Assembly: GCA_963843595.1 (NCBI GenBank)
Contig: CAWJLG010000010.1
Span: 1 to 64,000 of the forward strand
Direction of reading: 5' to 3'
Source: CAIWHR01 sp963843595
GTDB lineage: Bacteria; Pseudomonadota; Gammaproteobacteria; Burkholderiales; Casimicrobiaceae
Length of the DNA: 64,000 nt
Positions 46,822 to 56,488 of this stretch are shown in pieces. The stretch's first letter is position 1; the number at the start of each line of letters is the position of its first letter. The position numbers were made by a program, and so were the translations under genes. The notes below the pieces were generated by a model. The model was not told the origin of the DNA, made no database searches, and worked only from the letters and a program-made list of their open reading frames with translations.

Positions 46822-48543
46822 ATGTTTCCTAGTACGTGTATGCGAGCTGCCCGAATCCTCGTTCTGCTGCCGGCATGGATTGCCCTTTGCCTCGGCACCG
46901 TGTCGGCACGTGCCGATTCGCTCGAAGTCGTTCCGCCGCTGTCGCTGCCGGGGCCGTATCCGGTTGCATGCACCGACGTCGCGCAGGATTTCTCGCGCCT
47001 GCTCCCGGGCGAGGACGTGCAGGACTACTGGGAGGGGATGCCACGCGGCGACGGCACGCCGCGCTACGCGACCGACCTCCTCGCCGAGCCGTCGGCGACG
47101 CTGGCGGCCACCGTGAATGCACCCGACGACGGCGAGATGTTCGGCCGCTACTCCGGACGACCGTGGACGAATGTGGTCGTCGTCTGCTATCCGACCAGTG
47201 CCGCGAACACGCGCGCCGACTACCCGCTGCCCAACGGGCACGTCGTGCCGCGGATGCAGCGCGCCGGCGACGCGCCGATCCTCGCGGACGGCAACGCACG
47301 CTGGCCGCTCGTGCTGTTCGCGCACGGCTACGGTGGTTCGCCGCTCTCCGGCGACTACGTCGCCGTCCTGCAGCTCATCGCGAGCGAAGGTTACGTCACC
47401 ACCGGCATCTTCCACGGGGACTTCCGCTTCGCCGTCGCTGATATCGACGACGTCTTCGACGTGCTCTCCATCTTCGGCGATTTCACCGCGATGCAGGCGC
47501 TGCGCCCGCTGGCGCAGTCGGCGACGCTCGACATGCTGGCCGCGCACCCGGATTGGCGCGACCGCATCGATTTCGACCGCGTGGGCGCGTTCGGCGGCAG
47601 CCAGGGCGGGCAGACGCAACTCCTCATGGCCGGCGCCGCGCTCACGGTCTCGATCGGCCAGTCATCGCGGCCGGTGACGAACGACCCGCGGCTCAAGGCG
47701 GCCGTCGGCTACGTTCCGTATTTCGGCTGGCCGATCCTGCTGCCCGCATTCGGGCGCGACCAGAACGGACTCGAGGGGCTCACGCTGCCCTATCTCGCGC
47801 TGTCGGGCACGGCGGACACCACGGCGCCGATCGCAATGGTCGAGCAGGGGCTGAAGCGGATGAAGGGGACGCGCAGCCTGGTCGCGTTCGAGGGACTCGA
47901 GCACCGCAGCGAGGTGCCGGCCGCCGACGTGTTCACGTGGGGATTCGTGTTTCTCGATGCCCATCTGCGCGGAAACGGCGTGGCGCGCGCGCAGCTGCAG
48001 CGGATGGCATCAGTCATCGGCGGCTATCCGGAGGCGCGCGTCATCGACTACACCGCGCCCGCGCCGCCGGCGGCGGACGAGCGTATCGTCGTCGAGTACT
48101 ACAACGCGGCGCTCGATCACTATTTCCTGACCGCTGAGCCTGCGGAAGCCGCGATGCTCGACGCCGGGGTTATCGTGCCGGGATGGCGGCGCACGGGCTA
48201 CGATTTCAAGGCATGGGCGCTGGGCGCGGCGCCGGGCCTCGCCGCGTGTCGCTTCTTCGGAACGCCCGGCCTCGGGCCGAATTCGCATTTCTACACGATC
48301 GACGCGAACGAATGCGCGATCGTGAAAGCCAATCCCGGCTGGACCCTGGAGGGGCTCGCGTTCCAGGCCAATGCACCGGTCGCGGGCGACTGCCCGGCCG
48401 GCCGGATGCTCGTGACGCGGCTGTACAACAACGGCAAAGGCGGGCAGGCCAACCACCGTTACCTGACCAGCCGCAGCGCGCTCGCCGACATGCTGGGGCA
48501 GGGCTGGATGGTCGAGGGACCGGTGTACTGCACGCCGCCGTGA
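46822..48543 (+). CDS. Secreted alpha/beta hydrolase with C-terminal DUF5648 domain
   Basis: Exported protein of about 573 residues. A signal peptide (ARILVLLPAWIALCLGTVSA) ends before RADSLEV. Residues about 120-400 form an alpha/beta hydrolase: oxyanion region LVLFAHGYGGSPLSGDYVAV, nucleophile GAFGGSQGGQTQLLMAGAAL, later aspartate in LSGTADTTAPIAM and histidine in FEGLEHRSEVPA. The last 160 residues carry DUF5648-type sequence: VEYYNAALDHYFLTAEPAEA, CRFFGTPGLGPNSHFYTIDA and LVTRLYNNGKGGQANHRYLT. This domain is common on secreted Burkholderiales proteins and may bind cell-wall or polymer material. Starts at 46780, 46822 or 46840 are possible; 46822 has a weak GGGGGCGG. Confidence 0.78.
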   Translation: MFPSTCMRAARILVLLPAWIALCLGTVSARADSLEVVPPLSLPGPYPVACTDVAQDFSRLLPGEDVQDYWEGMPRGDGTPRYATDLLAEPSATLAATVNAPDDGEMFGRYSGRPWTNVVVVCYPTSAANTRADYPLPNGHVVPRMQRAGDAPILADGNARWPLVLFAHGYGGSPLSGDYVAVLQLIASEGYVTTGIFHGDFRFAVADIDDVFDVLSIFGDFTAMQALRPLAQSATLDMLAAHPDWRDRIDFDRVGAFGGSQGGQTQLLMAGAALTVSIGQSSRPVTNDPRLKAAVGYVPYFGWPILLPAFGRDQNGLEGLTLPYLALSGTADTTAPIAMVEQGLKRMKGTRSLVAFEGLEHRSEVPAADVFTWGFVFLDAHLRGNGVARAQLQRMASVIGGYPEARVIDYTAPAPPAADERIVVEYYNAALDHYFLTAEPAEAAMLDAGVIVPGWRRTGYDFKAWALGAAPGLAACRFFGTPGLGPNSHFYTIDANECAIVKANPGWTLEGLAFQANAPVAGDCPAGRMLVTRLYNNGKGGQANHRYLTSRSALADMLGQGWMVEGPVYCTPP

Positions 48544-48623
48544 CGGTGCCACGCACGACAGCAAGCTGATTGGCCGCGGTCGCGGCGCCTCAGCGACGGA
48601 GGCGTGGCTGCGGCGGCGCGGAC

Positions 48624-49415
48624 TCAGCCCGGTGCCCCGGGCAACGTCGCCAGCAGGTCGAACACGCCGGGTCCGGCGGCGATCACGGGCCCGCCGGCTG
48701 CGAGCCCGGCGCGGCCGGGGTAGGGCAGCACACGGCCGCCCGCTTCCTCGACCAGCAGCAGCCCGGCGAGCGCGTCCCAAGGGTGCATGTGCGGCTCGAG
48801 GAACGCGTCGTAGCGACCCGCGGCGACGTGGGCGAGCATCAGCGCGCCGGCGCCCATGTCCTTGACGGCCGCGCCGGCGCCGAGCAGCGCGACGCGAAGC
48901 TTCAGGCTCTCGTCGAGCGGATGCCGCGGGACGTAGCCCGCGGCGACGAGCGCCCGGTCGAGGTCGGTGCAAGCCGACACGGCGATGCGCTCGTCATCGC
49001 GCCAGGCACCCTGGCCCTTGACCGCCCAGAAGAGCTCGTCCTGCGAAGGATCGTAGATCACGCCGATCCGGCGTTCGCCGGCGACGGTGAACGCGATCGA
49101 CACGCACCAGTACCGGACGCCGTGGATGAAGTTGATCGTGCCGTCGATCGGATCGACGGCCCACAGCGCACCGCCCTCGTCGCGCCCGCCGCTGATGCCG
49201 GCTTCCTCGCCCAGCATCGCGTCATCCGGAAAGGCGGCCGCGAGCTCGCGCCGGATCAGATCCTCGACGGCGAGATCCGCAGCGCTGACCCAGTCCTGCG
49301 GCCCCTTGGTCTCGGGCGAGAACGCGAGCTCGCGGCGGAAGTAGCGTCGCCCCAGCGCGCCGGCGCGGCGGGCGAGATCCTTCGCGAACGCGGCACGTGC
49401 CGCAAGGTCGGCCAT
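48624..49415 (-). CDS. Inositol monophosphatase family protein
   Basis: Magnesium-dependent phosphatase of 263 residues. Metal ligands are in LGEEAGISGG, LWAVDPIDGTINFIHGVRYW and HMHPWDALAGLLLVEEAGGR, all intact. It starts at an ATG eight bases before the upstream gene's stop region, so it is the last gene of the glycogen operon. Known family members hydrolyse inositol phosphates, fructose-1,6-bisphosphate, PAP or histidinol phosphate; a sugar phosphate would suit this context. Length is standard. Whether it is SuhB itself cannot be said. Confidence 0.88.
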   Translation of the reverse strand: MADLAARAAFAKDLARRAGALGRRYFRRELAFSPETKGPQDWVSAADLAVEDLIRRELAAAFPDDAMLGEEAGISGGRDEGGALWAVDPIDGTINFIHGVRYWCVSIAFTVAGERRIGVIYDPSQDELFWAVKGQGAWRDDERIAVSACTDLDRALVAAGYVPRHPLDESLKLRVALLGAGAAVKDMGAGALMLAHVAAGRYDAFLEPHMHPWDALAGLLLVEEAGGRVLPYPGRAGLAAGGPVIAAGPGVFDLLATLPGAPG

Positions 49416-49422
49416 GGTGGCG

Positions 49423-52400
49423 TCAGCGTGGCGGAATGGCGACCACGCCGTGGAGGGCCAGCGCGACGTTGTCCTGCGCGGGTTCGGAATCCGGCTCGGC
49501 GCGGCCTGCTGCCGCGAGGTCCGCGCGCGCGCGGGCGCCGACCTCGGTGGTCCACAAGGCATCGGCGGCGACGCCGACCTTGCGTCGCCAGTTCACGCGT
49601 TCGCGGTCGGTGTCGGGGAGATTCATGGCCGCCGTTTCACCGGCCAGGTCGTCGGCCTGCACCAGAACCAGTGCGGCGGGCGTGGCGCCGATGAAGCAAT
49701 GGACCGCGGCTGCGACGCCCTCGGGTTCCAAACGTTCCGGATCGAGCGGCGCCGGGACGTCGACGCCGGCGGCCTGCACGGCATTCACCAGCGCCTGTCT
49801 CTCGATGTGCCGCGCTTCGCGTGCCTCGGCGGCGACGTCAGCGGCAAGGCGGCCCAGCGCCTGCTTCTCGTCGAGATCCGCGCCCTTCCACCAGCCGGCG
49901 ATCGTGGGCAGGTCGTGCGTGGACACGCAGGCCGCAGCCTTCGCCGGCCATGCCGACGGCGGCAGGAAATCGACGCCGTCGCGCTCGAACCAGAGCACGC
50001 GGTAGGAGAGCACGTCGGCCGCGGCGAGCCGTTCGCGAAAGCCTTCCGGCACGGTGCCCAGATCCTCGCCGACGACGAGGCAACGTGCGCGCGCGCTTTC
50101 GAGCGCCAGCGCGCCCAGGAGGTCGTCCAAGGGGTAGCGAACATAGGCGCCCTCGGCCGCGCTTGCCCCGTCGGGCACCCAGAACAGCCGAGCGAGACCC
50201 ATGGCGTGATCGATGCGCAACGCTCCGGCATGGCGCATGTTGGCGGCGAGGAGCTCGCGGAAGGCGGCGTAGCCGCGTTGGGCGAACGCGTCGGGAATCG
50301 GCGGCGGCAGGCACCACACCTGGCCCGCCGTCGAAAACGGGTCGGGGGGTGCGCCGATCGAGACGCCGCGGGCGAGCAAATCGGCATTGCCCCACGCTTC
50401 GGCGCCGTCCGGTGCCGCGCCGACGGCGAGGTCGCGATACAGGCCGAGGGACAGCCCGGACGCACGGCCACGGGCCGCGGCAGCGGCCAGTGCGCGGTCC
50501 GCGACCCATTGCAGATAGCAGGCGCAACGTATCGCCCGTGCGTGGTCGCGCGCGAACGCGGCGACGCCGGGCGCATCCGGCCGTGCGTACTGTGCGGGCC
50601 AATGCGGCCAGCGCGCATCGGCGTGCATTTCCGCGAGGGCGCCAAACCGCGCGAACGTCTGCAACGCGGGGCCGCTTGCGTGCACGAAGCGCTCGAACTC
50701 CGCGACGAGCGGATCACCCGCGCCCCGATGCTCGAACGTCGCGAAGCACGCGTCGAGCACCGCGTGCTTGATCGTCCATACGCCGGCGTAATCGACGTTG
50801 CCCCGGGCGGACAGCGCGGCGAGGCGGGCCGCGTTCGCGTCGAGCACCGCCAAGGCCGCCGGCGCCGCGGGGAGATCCGGCACCTGCGTCACGTCGATGT
50901 AAATCGGATCGACAAAGCGGCGGTCGGAGGGATGGTAGGGGCTCGCGCGCGCGCGGTCCTCGGGGAACAGCGCGTGCAGTGGATTGAGTCCGACGACGGC
51001 GCCGCCGGCGCGCGCGGTGGATTCGGCGGTGATCGCCAGCGTCGTGAAATCGCCGACGCCCTGGTCGCCGCGCCTGCGCAGCGCGTACAGATGCGCGGCA
51101 AGCCCGAAGCGGCGGCCACCGGCCGCGAGCGCCGGCGGCACGTGACAGCGTTCGGGCGCCACGACGACATGGCATTGCGTCGCCGGATCGTCGTCGCAGG
51201 CCACCGTGTGGACACCTGTGGGCAGCGCCGGCAGCGTCACGATCCTCCGCTGCACGATGCGCCCATCCGCGGCGGTGACGGTATCCTCGGCCAGCGCATC
51301 GAGCTCGAGCGATTGCGCCACGACGGTGCCGTCCTCGCGCGTGAGGCGGACCACGCGTGGCATCCGGGTTCGCTCGCGGCCGAGTGCCACCGGCAGACGC
51401 AACGGATGGCCGACCACGGTGACGATCGTCGCGGGCAACCTGCGACGCTCGCGGCGCGTGGCGAGTTCGACCAGACGTGCGCGGGCGTCATCGGTCGTGG
51501 CGACCGCGTGTCCCATCGCGGCGAGCAGTGCCCGGCGCGTGTCCGGACCGACGGCGTGGCGCCGACCCATGACGTCCCACCATTCCGGCACGATGCCCGC
51601 GGCGGCGGCAAGGCGGTCCAGGACGCCGGCGTCGATGCCGGTGCGACGGGGGCGCGCCCCTCGGTCCTGCGCCTCGACGAGCAGCCGCACCGACCGCGGC
51701 GCGAGCGTCATCGTCGCGTCCGCCAGCGGCAGCTGCGCTCCGATGGCGGGCGGAGGCCACGCCGTGTCGACCGTGCACTGCCACGCGCACCCGCTGCGCG
51801 GCTCGGGCAGCGTCAGCGCGATCTCGTCGTTGCCGCCGTGGATCGCGACGAGGACGCGATCGCTCGGCGTGCCTTCGCGGGCGGGGGCGTGAAGCGATGC
51901 CACGAGCGTGCGGTTCGTCGCCGAGGTCCAGTCGGCCGGCGCCATCGCCTGGCCATCGGGCCGGTACCACTCGACGTCCGGGATGCCGCTGTCGTCCTCG
52001 GGCACACCGGCGAGCCAACGGTCGGTGCGCAGCGCGCGATGGCGTCGTCGCTCGCCGATCAACGCGGCGACGAAGGCGGCGAGATCGCGGTCCGCACGGG
52101 TCCAGTCGAGCCACGTCAGCGGGTTGTCCTGCGCGTAGGCGTTGTTGTTGCCGCGCTGGGTCCGCGCGAGCTCGTCCCCCATCGCCAGCATGGGCGTGCC
52201 GCGCGAGAGCAGCAGTGTCGCGAGTAGCGCGCGCACGTCGCGCTGTCTCGCGGCGGCGACGACCGGATCCGACGTGGGACCCTCGATGCCGTGATTCCAC
52301 GATGCGTTGGCATCCGTGCCGTCGCGATTGCCTTCGCCATTGGCCTCGTTGTGCTTGCTGTGCGTAGCTGACGAGGTCGGCCAGCGTGAACCCGTCGTGC

Positions 52401-53728
52401 GCAGTGACGAAGTTGACCGAGCGCGAAGGCGGCCGCGCGCGCCACGCGAAGAGGTCAGCGGAGCCGGCGAGGCGCGTGGCGAGTTCGCCGGCGAGTCCCG
52501 AGTCGCCACGCCAGAACCGCCGCACCGTGTCGCGGTAACGGTCGTTCCACTCGCCCCACGGCGCCGGAAAAGCGCCCGCCTGGTAACCGCCGGGACCGAC
52601 GTCCCACGGTTCGGCGATGAGCTTGAGTTCGCGCAATGCGGGGTCCTGCGCGATCGCCGCAAGCAGCGGGGCGGCCGGGTCGAAGCCGTCGTCACGGCGG
52701 CCGAGTGTCGTGGCGAGGTCGAAGCGGAATCCGTCCACGCCCGCGGCCAATGCGTAGTGACGCAACGTGTCGAGCGCGAGGCGCAGCACCGGCGGGCGGT
52801 CGAGTGCGAGCGTGTTGCCGCAGCCGGTGTCGTCGACGTAGCGCTGCGCCGCGCCGCGCTCCATCCGGTAGTAGGTGGCATTGTCCAGCCCGCGCAGCGA
52901 CAGCGTGGGCCCGCGCGCATTGCCTTCGCCGGTATGGTTCAAGACGACGTCGAGCAGCACTTCGATGCCGGCGGCCTGCAGCGCCGCGACGCAATCGCGC
53001 AGTTCCTCGATGCCGCCGGGGGCGAGCCGTGCATCGGGCACGAACCAGGCCACCGGGTTGTAGCCCCAGTAGTTGGTGAGGCCGGCACCGGCGAGATGCG
53101 GCTCGTCGATCGCCGCGGCCACCGGCATCAGTTCGACGGTGGTGATCCCGAGCCGCGTCAGATGCAGCAGTGCAGCCGGATGCGCGAGGCCGGCGCAGGT
53201 GCCGCGCAGCGCGACGGGAACGTCCGGGTGCAGCCGGGTGAAGCCGCGGACGTGCAGCTCGTAGACGATCGTCTCGTCCCACGGTACCCGGGGGCGTGCG
53301 GTTGACGCCGGCACGACCGTGGGTACGGCAAGGCCCTTGGGCACGAACGGGGCGCTGTCGGTGTCGTCGGGCACGTCGTGTTCATCGGCACCCAGCATCG
53401 TCGGGTGCAGCATGAACGGACGGTCGAGGGCGCGCGCGTACGGGTCGACCAGAAGCTTGGCAGCATTGAAGCGATGCCCCTCGCGCGGGTCATGCGGACC
53501 GTGCGCGCGCAGCCCATAGCGTGCGCCGGGCGCGATGTCGGCGAGAAAGCCATGGAACACGTCGCCGGTGCGTTCCGGCAGCGCGATGCGCTCGCGCTCG
53601 GTGCCGGTCGCATCGAACAGGCAGACTTCGATGGAACGTGCATGCGCGGAGAAGACCGCGACGTTGGCTCCGCCCGGAACGAGCGTCAACCCAAGCGGTT
53701 CGGGACTGCCGGGCCCGATGCGGCGCAT
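49423..53728 (-). CDS. GlgX-MalQ fusion: glycogen debranching enzyme plus 4-alpha-glucanotransferase, one extra base
   Basis: Bifunctional protein of about 1434 residues after repair. The N-terminal 690 residues are GlgX: a CBM48-like start (PLGLTLVPGGANVAVFSAHA), then GH13 motifs AGVDGFRFDLATTLGR, LKLIAEPWDVGPGGYQ and FVTAHDGFTLADLV. One surplus G near 52358 breaks the frame; removal gives SYAHKHNEANGEGNRDGTDA, as expected for GlgX. The GlgX part ends LAPRSVRLLVEAQDRG and continues in the same frame into MalQ (GH77): GALRIDHAMGLARLFWVPDG, LVVGEDLGTVPEGFRERLAA and VSTHDLPTIAGWWKGADL. Such fusions are known. The enzyme would cut limit-dextrin branches and recycle the short glucans. Confidence 0.85.
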
Positions 53729-53731
53729 CGG

Positions 53732-55189
53732 TCAGGCGGCGCGGCCGGCTGCCAGCGCGTGGAAGAGTGCCGCGTAGCGCCTGGCCGGCCGCGTCCAGCT
53801 CACATCGGTCTTCATCGCGCGGGACTGCAGCCGCCGCCATTGCGCGCGATCGCGCCACAGTTCCGCCGTGCGCTCGATGGCGACGCCGAGCGCATCGCGC
53901 GTGACCGGCGCGAACACGACGCCGGTACCGGCGCCGGCGGCCAGCGCCATGTCGTTGGCGTCGACGACGGTGTCGGCGAGCCCGCCGACGCGTGCCACTG
54001 CCGGAATGGCGCCATAGCGCAGCGCGCAGAGCTGCGTGAGGCCGCAGGGCTCGAAGCGCGAGGGGACGAGCAGCGCGTCCGCGCCCGCCTGAATGAGATG
54101 CGCGAGCGCCTCGTCGTAGCCGATCACCGCGGCGACGCGTCCCGGCCGGGTCTGCGCCGCGGCGCCGAACGCCTTCTCCAGCAATGCATCGCCCGCCCCG
54201 ACAAGCGCGAGCTGCGCGCGCTCGGCGTCCAGCGCCGGCAACGCGGCGTGCAGGATATCCATGCCTTTCTGCCAGGTCAGGCGGCTCACCACGCCGAACA
54301 GCAGTGCGCCCGGATCGGTGGCAAGGCCCAATTCCGCCTGGAGCGCGGCCTTGTTCGCGGCGCGTGCGGCGAGGCGCTTCACGTCGAAGCGCGACGGCAG
54401 GTACACGTCGGTCGCGGGATTCCAGACCTCCACGTCGATGCCGTTGAGGATGCCGGAAAGCACGTCGGCGCGCTGGCGCAACAGGCCGTCCAGTCCCATG
54501 CCATTTTCCGGGGAACGGATCTCGGCCGCGTACGTGGGCGAGACGGTGGTGATGCGGTCGGCGAGCGCGATGCCTGCCTTGAGGTAGCCGATCGTCCCAT
54601 AATACTCGACGCCGTCGATCGCGAAGGCGTGCGGCGGGAGGCCGATCGTGGCCAGGAGCTCCGGCGGAAACTGGCCCTGGAACGCGAGGTTGTGCACTGT
54701 CATCACGGTGCCCGGACGCGCGCCGCCGCCGTAGTGGAGAAAGGCGGGGGCGAGTCCGGCCTGCCAGTCGTGGGCGTGGAGAATGTCCGGCGCGAATCCG
54801 GCGACCTTGCCGCGGCCGATGTCCGCCGCGGCGCTCGCCAGCGCCGCGAAGCGCAGCGCGTTGTCGGGCCAGTCCTTGCCGTCGGGGCCGAGGTAGGGAT
54901 TGCCCGGCCGCGCATACAGGTGCGGCGCGTCGAGCACGAGAAGATCGAGCCCGGCGGCGTGCGCGGCGAGCACCCGCGCCGGCCCGCCGTGCAGCCGGCC
55001 GTAGCTCATGACCGTCGCCGCGTGGCGCAGCGCATCGATGACGGCCGGGTAGCCGGGGACCAGCGTCCGCACCGCGATGCCCTCGCGTTCCAGCGCCGCC
55101 GGCAGCGCGGCAACGACGTCGGCCAGCCCGCCCGTCTTGACCAGCGGGTAGACCTCGGAGGCGACCGAGAGGACGGCGAGACGGTTCAC
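53732..55189 (-). CDS. glgA: Glycogen synthase (ADP-glucose-dependent)
   Basis: GT5 glucosyltransferase of 485 residues that extends glycogen from ADP-glucose. The ADP-glucose site KTGGLADVVAALPAAL is at residues 17-33; the second nucleotide site region is VSRLTWQKGMDILHAALPAL, and PSRFEPCGLTQLCALRYGAI carries the conserved catalytic glutamate area. Length is as usual. It ends three bases before the glgX/malQ start and overlaps glgC by four bases, so translation is coupled across the operon. Confidence 0.95.
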   Translation of the reverse strand: MNRLAVLSVASEVYPLVKTGGLADVVAALPAALEREGIAVRTLVPGYPAVIDALRHAATVMSYGRLHGGPARVLAAHAAGLDLLVLDAPHLYARPGNPYLGPDGKDWPDNALRFAALASAAADIGRGKVAGFAPDILHAHDWQAGLAPAFLHYGGGARPGTVMTVHNLAFQGQFPPELLATIGLPPHAFAIDGVEYYGTIGYLKAGIALADRITTVSPTYAAEIRSPENGMGLDGLLRQRADVLSGILNGIDVEVWNPATDVYLPSRFDVKRLAARAANKAALQAELGLATDPGALLFGVVSRLTWQKGMDILHAALPALDAERAQLALVGAGDALLEKAFGAAAQTRPGRVAAVIGYDEALAHLIQAGADALLVPSRFEPCGLTQLCALRYGAIPAVARVGGLADTVVDANDMALAAGAGTGVVFAPVTRDALGVAIERTAELWRDRAQWRRLQSRAMKTDVSWTRPARRYAALFHALAAGRAA

Positions 55190-56451
55190 GCGTCGAGGCG
55201 GTCGATCATCGGTTGCGTGATGAGGCAGATGCCGTGCGGCGTTCGCCGGAAGCGCGCGCCGTCGAGCGCAGGATCTTCGCCGACGACGAGACCGGTCGGT
55301 ATCCGCACGCCGGCATCCACGATCACGTTCTTGAGCCGCGCGCGGCGGCCCACGTCGGCATAGGGGAGGATCACCGCGTTCTCGATCTGTCCGAACGAGT
55401 GGATGTGGACGCCGGTGAACAGCAGCGACTTGCGCAGCGACGCCCCGGAGACGATGCAGCCGCCCGAGACCAGCGACGAGATGCCGATGCCGCGGCGGCC
55501 GTCCAGGTCGTGCACGAACTTCGCCGGCGGCGTGATCTCCGCGTACGACCAGATCGGCCAGTCGCGGTCGAAGATGTCGAGCGAAGGGACGACGTCAGTG
55601 AGGTCGATGTTGGCTTCCCAGTACGCGTCGAGGGTCCCGACGTCACGCCAGTACACCTCCGCCTCGGCGCGCGACCGGACGCACGACTCGGTGAACCGGT
55701 GGGCGACGGCCTTGCCGTTCTTCACCAGCCAAGGAATGATGTCGCGCCCGAAGTCGCGGCTCGAGCCCGGGTCGGCCGCGTCGCGGCGCAGCTGCTCGTG
55801 GAGGAAGTCGCGCCGGAACGCGTAGATGCCCATGCTCGCCAGCGCGTAGCCGGGGCGGTCGGGCATCTCCGGCGGCTGGGCGGGTTTCTCCACGAAGTCG
55901 ATGATGCGATCATCGGCGTCGACGTGCATGACGCCGAAGGCCGTCGCGTCGGCCGCCGGGACCTCGATGCACGCGACGGTGACGTCGGCGCCCGAGTTGA
56001 CGTGCTGGACGAGCATGCGCTCGTAGTCCATCTTGTAGACGTGGTCGCCCGCGAGGATGACGAGGTACTCGGGCGCGTAGCCGTCGATGATGTCGATGTT
56101 CTGGAACACGGCGTCGGCCGTTCCCGCGTACCACTGGTCCTCGGACACGCGCTGGCTCGCCGGCAGGATGTCGAAGCTCTCGTTGCGCACCGGCTGCAGG
56201 AAGTTCCAGCCGCGCTGCAGGTGACGGATCAGGCTGTGCGCCTTGTACTGGGTGGCCACCGCCAGCCGCCGGATGCCGGAGTTGATCGCGTTGGAGAGCG
56301 TGAAATCGATGATCCTCGACTTGCCGCCGAAGTAGACGGCCGGCTTCGCCCGTCGTTCGGTGAGCTCCATCAGCCGCGAGCCGCGGCCGCCGGCGAGAAC
56401 GTAGGCCATCGTGGACCGGGAGATCGGGGTGGAATAGGTGACGTGCTGCAT
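55186..56451 (-). CDS. glgC: Glucose-1-phosphate adenylyltransferase
   Basis: ADP-glucose pyrophosphorylase of 421 residues, the committed step of glycogen synthesis. The N-terminal signature AYVLAGGRGSRLMELTERRA with KPAVYFGGKSRIIDFTLSN is complete; EDQWYAGTADAVFQN and VILAGDHVYKMDY form the catalytic core; IGISSLVSGGCIVSGASLRK begins the left-handed helix domain that mediates allosteric control. I chose the ATG at 56451 (MQHVTYSTPISRSTMAYVLA) because GGGGA lies six bases before it and family lengths fit. It is activated in relatives by fructose-1,6-bisphosphate or fructose-6-phosphate. Confidence 0.95.
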   Translation of the reverse strand: MQHVTYSTPISRSTMAYVLAGGRGSRLMELTERRAKPAVYFGGKSRIIDFTLSNAINSGIRRLAVATQYKAHSLIRHLQRGWNFLQPVRNESFDILPASQRVSEDQWYAGTADAVFQNIDIIDGYAPEYLVILAGDHVYKMDYERMLVQHVNSGADVTVACIEVPAADATAFGVMHVDADDRIIDFVEKPAQPPEMPDRPGYALASMGIYAFRRDFLHEQLRRDAADPGSSRDFGRDIIPWLVKNGKAVAHRFTESCVRSRAEAEVYWRDVGTLDAYWEANIDLTDVVPSLDIFDRDWPIWSYAEITPPAKFVHDLDGRRGIGISSLVSGGCIVSGASLRKSLLFTGVHIHSFGQIENAVILPYADVGRRARLKNVIVDAGVRIPTGLVVGEDPALDGARFRRTPHGICLITQPMIDRLDA

Positions 56452-56488
56452 TTGCTTCCCCAGTGCGAAGAGCGCGGCGGGGGCGCTG

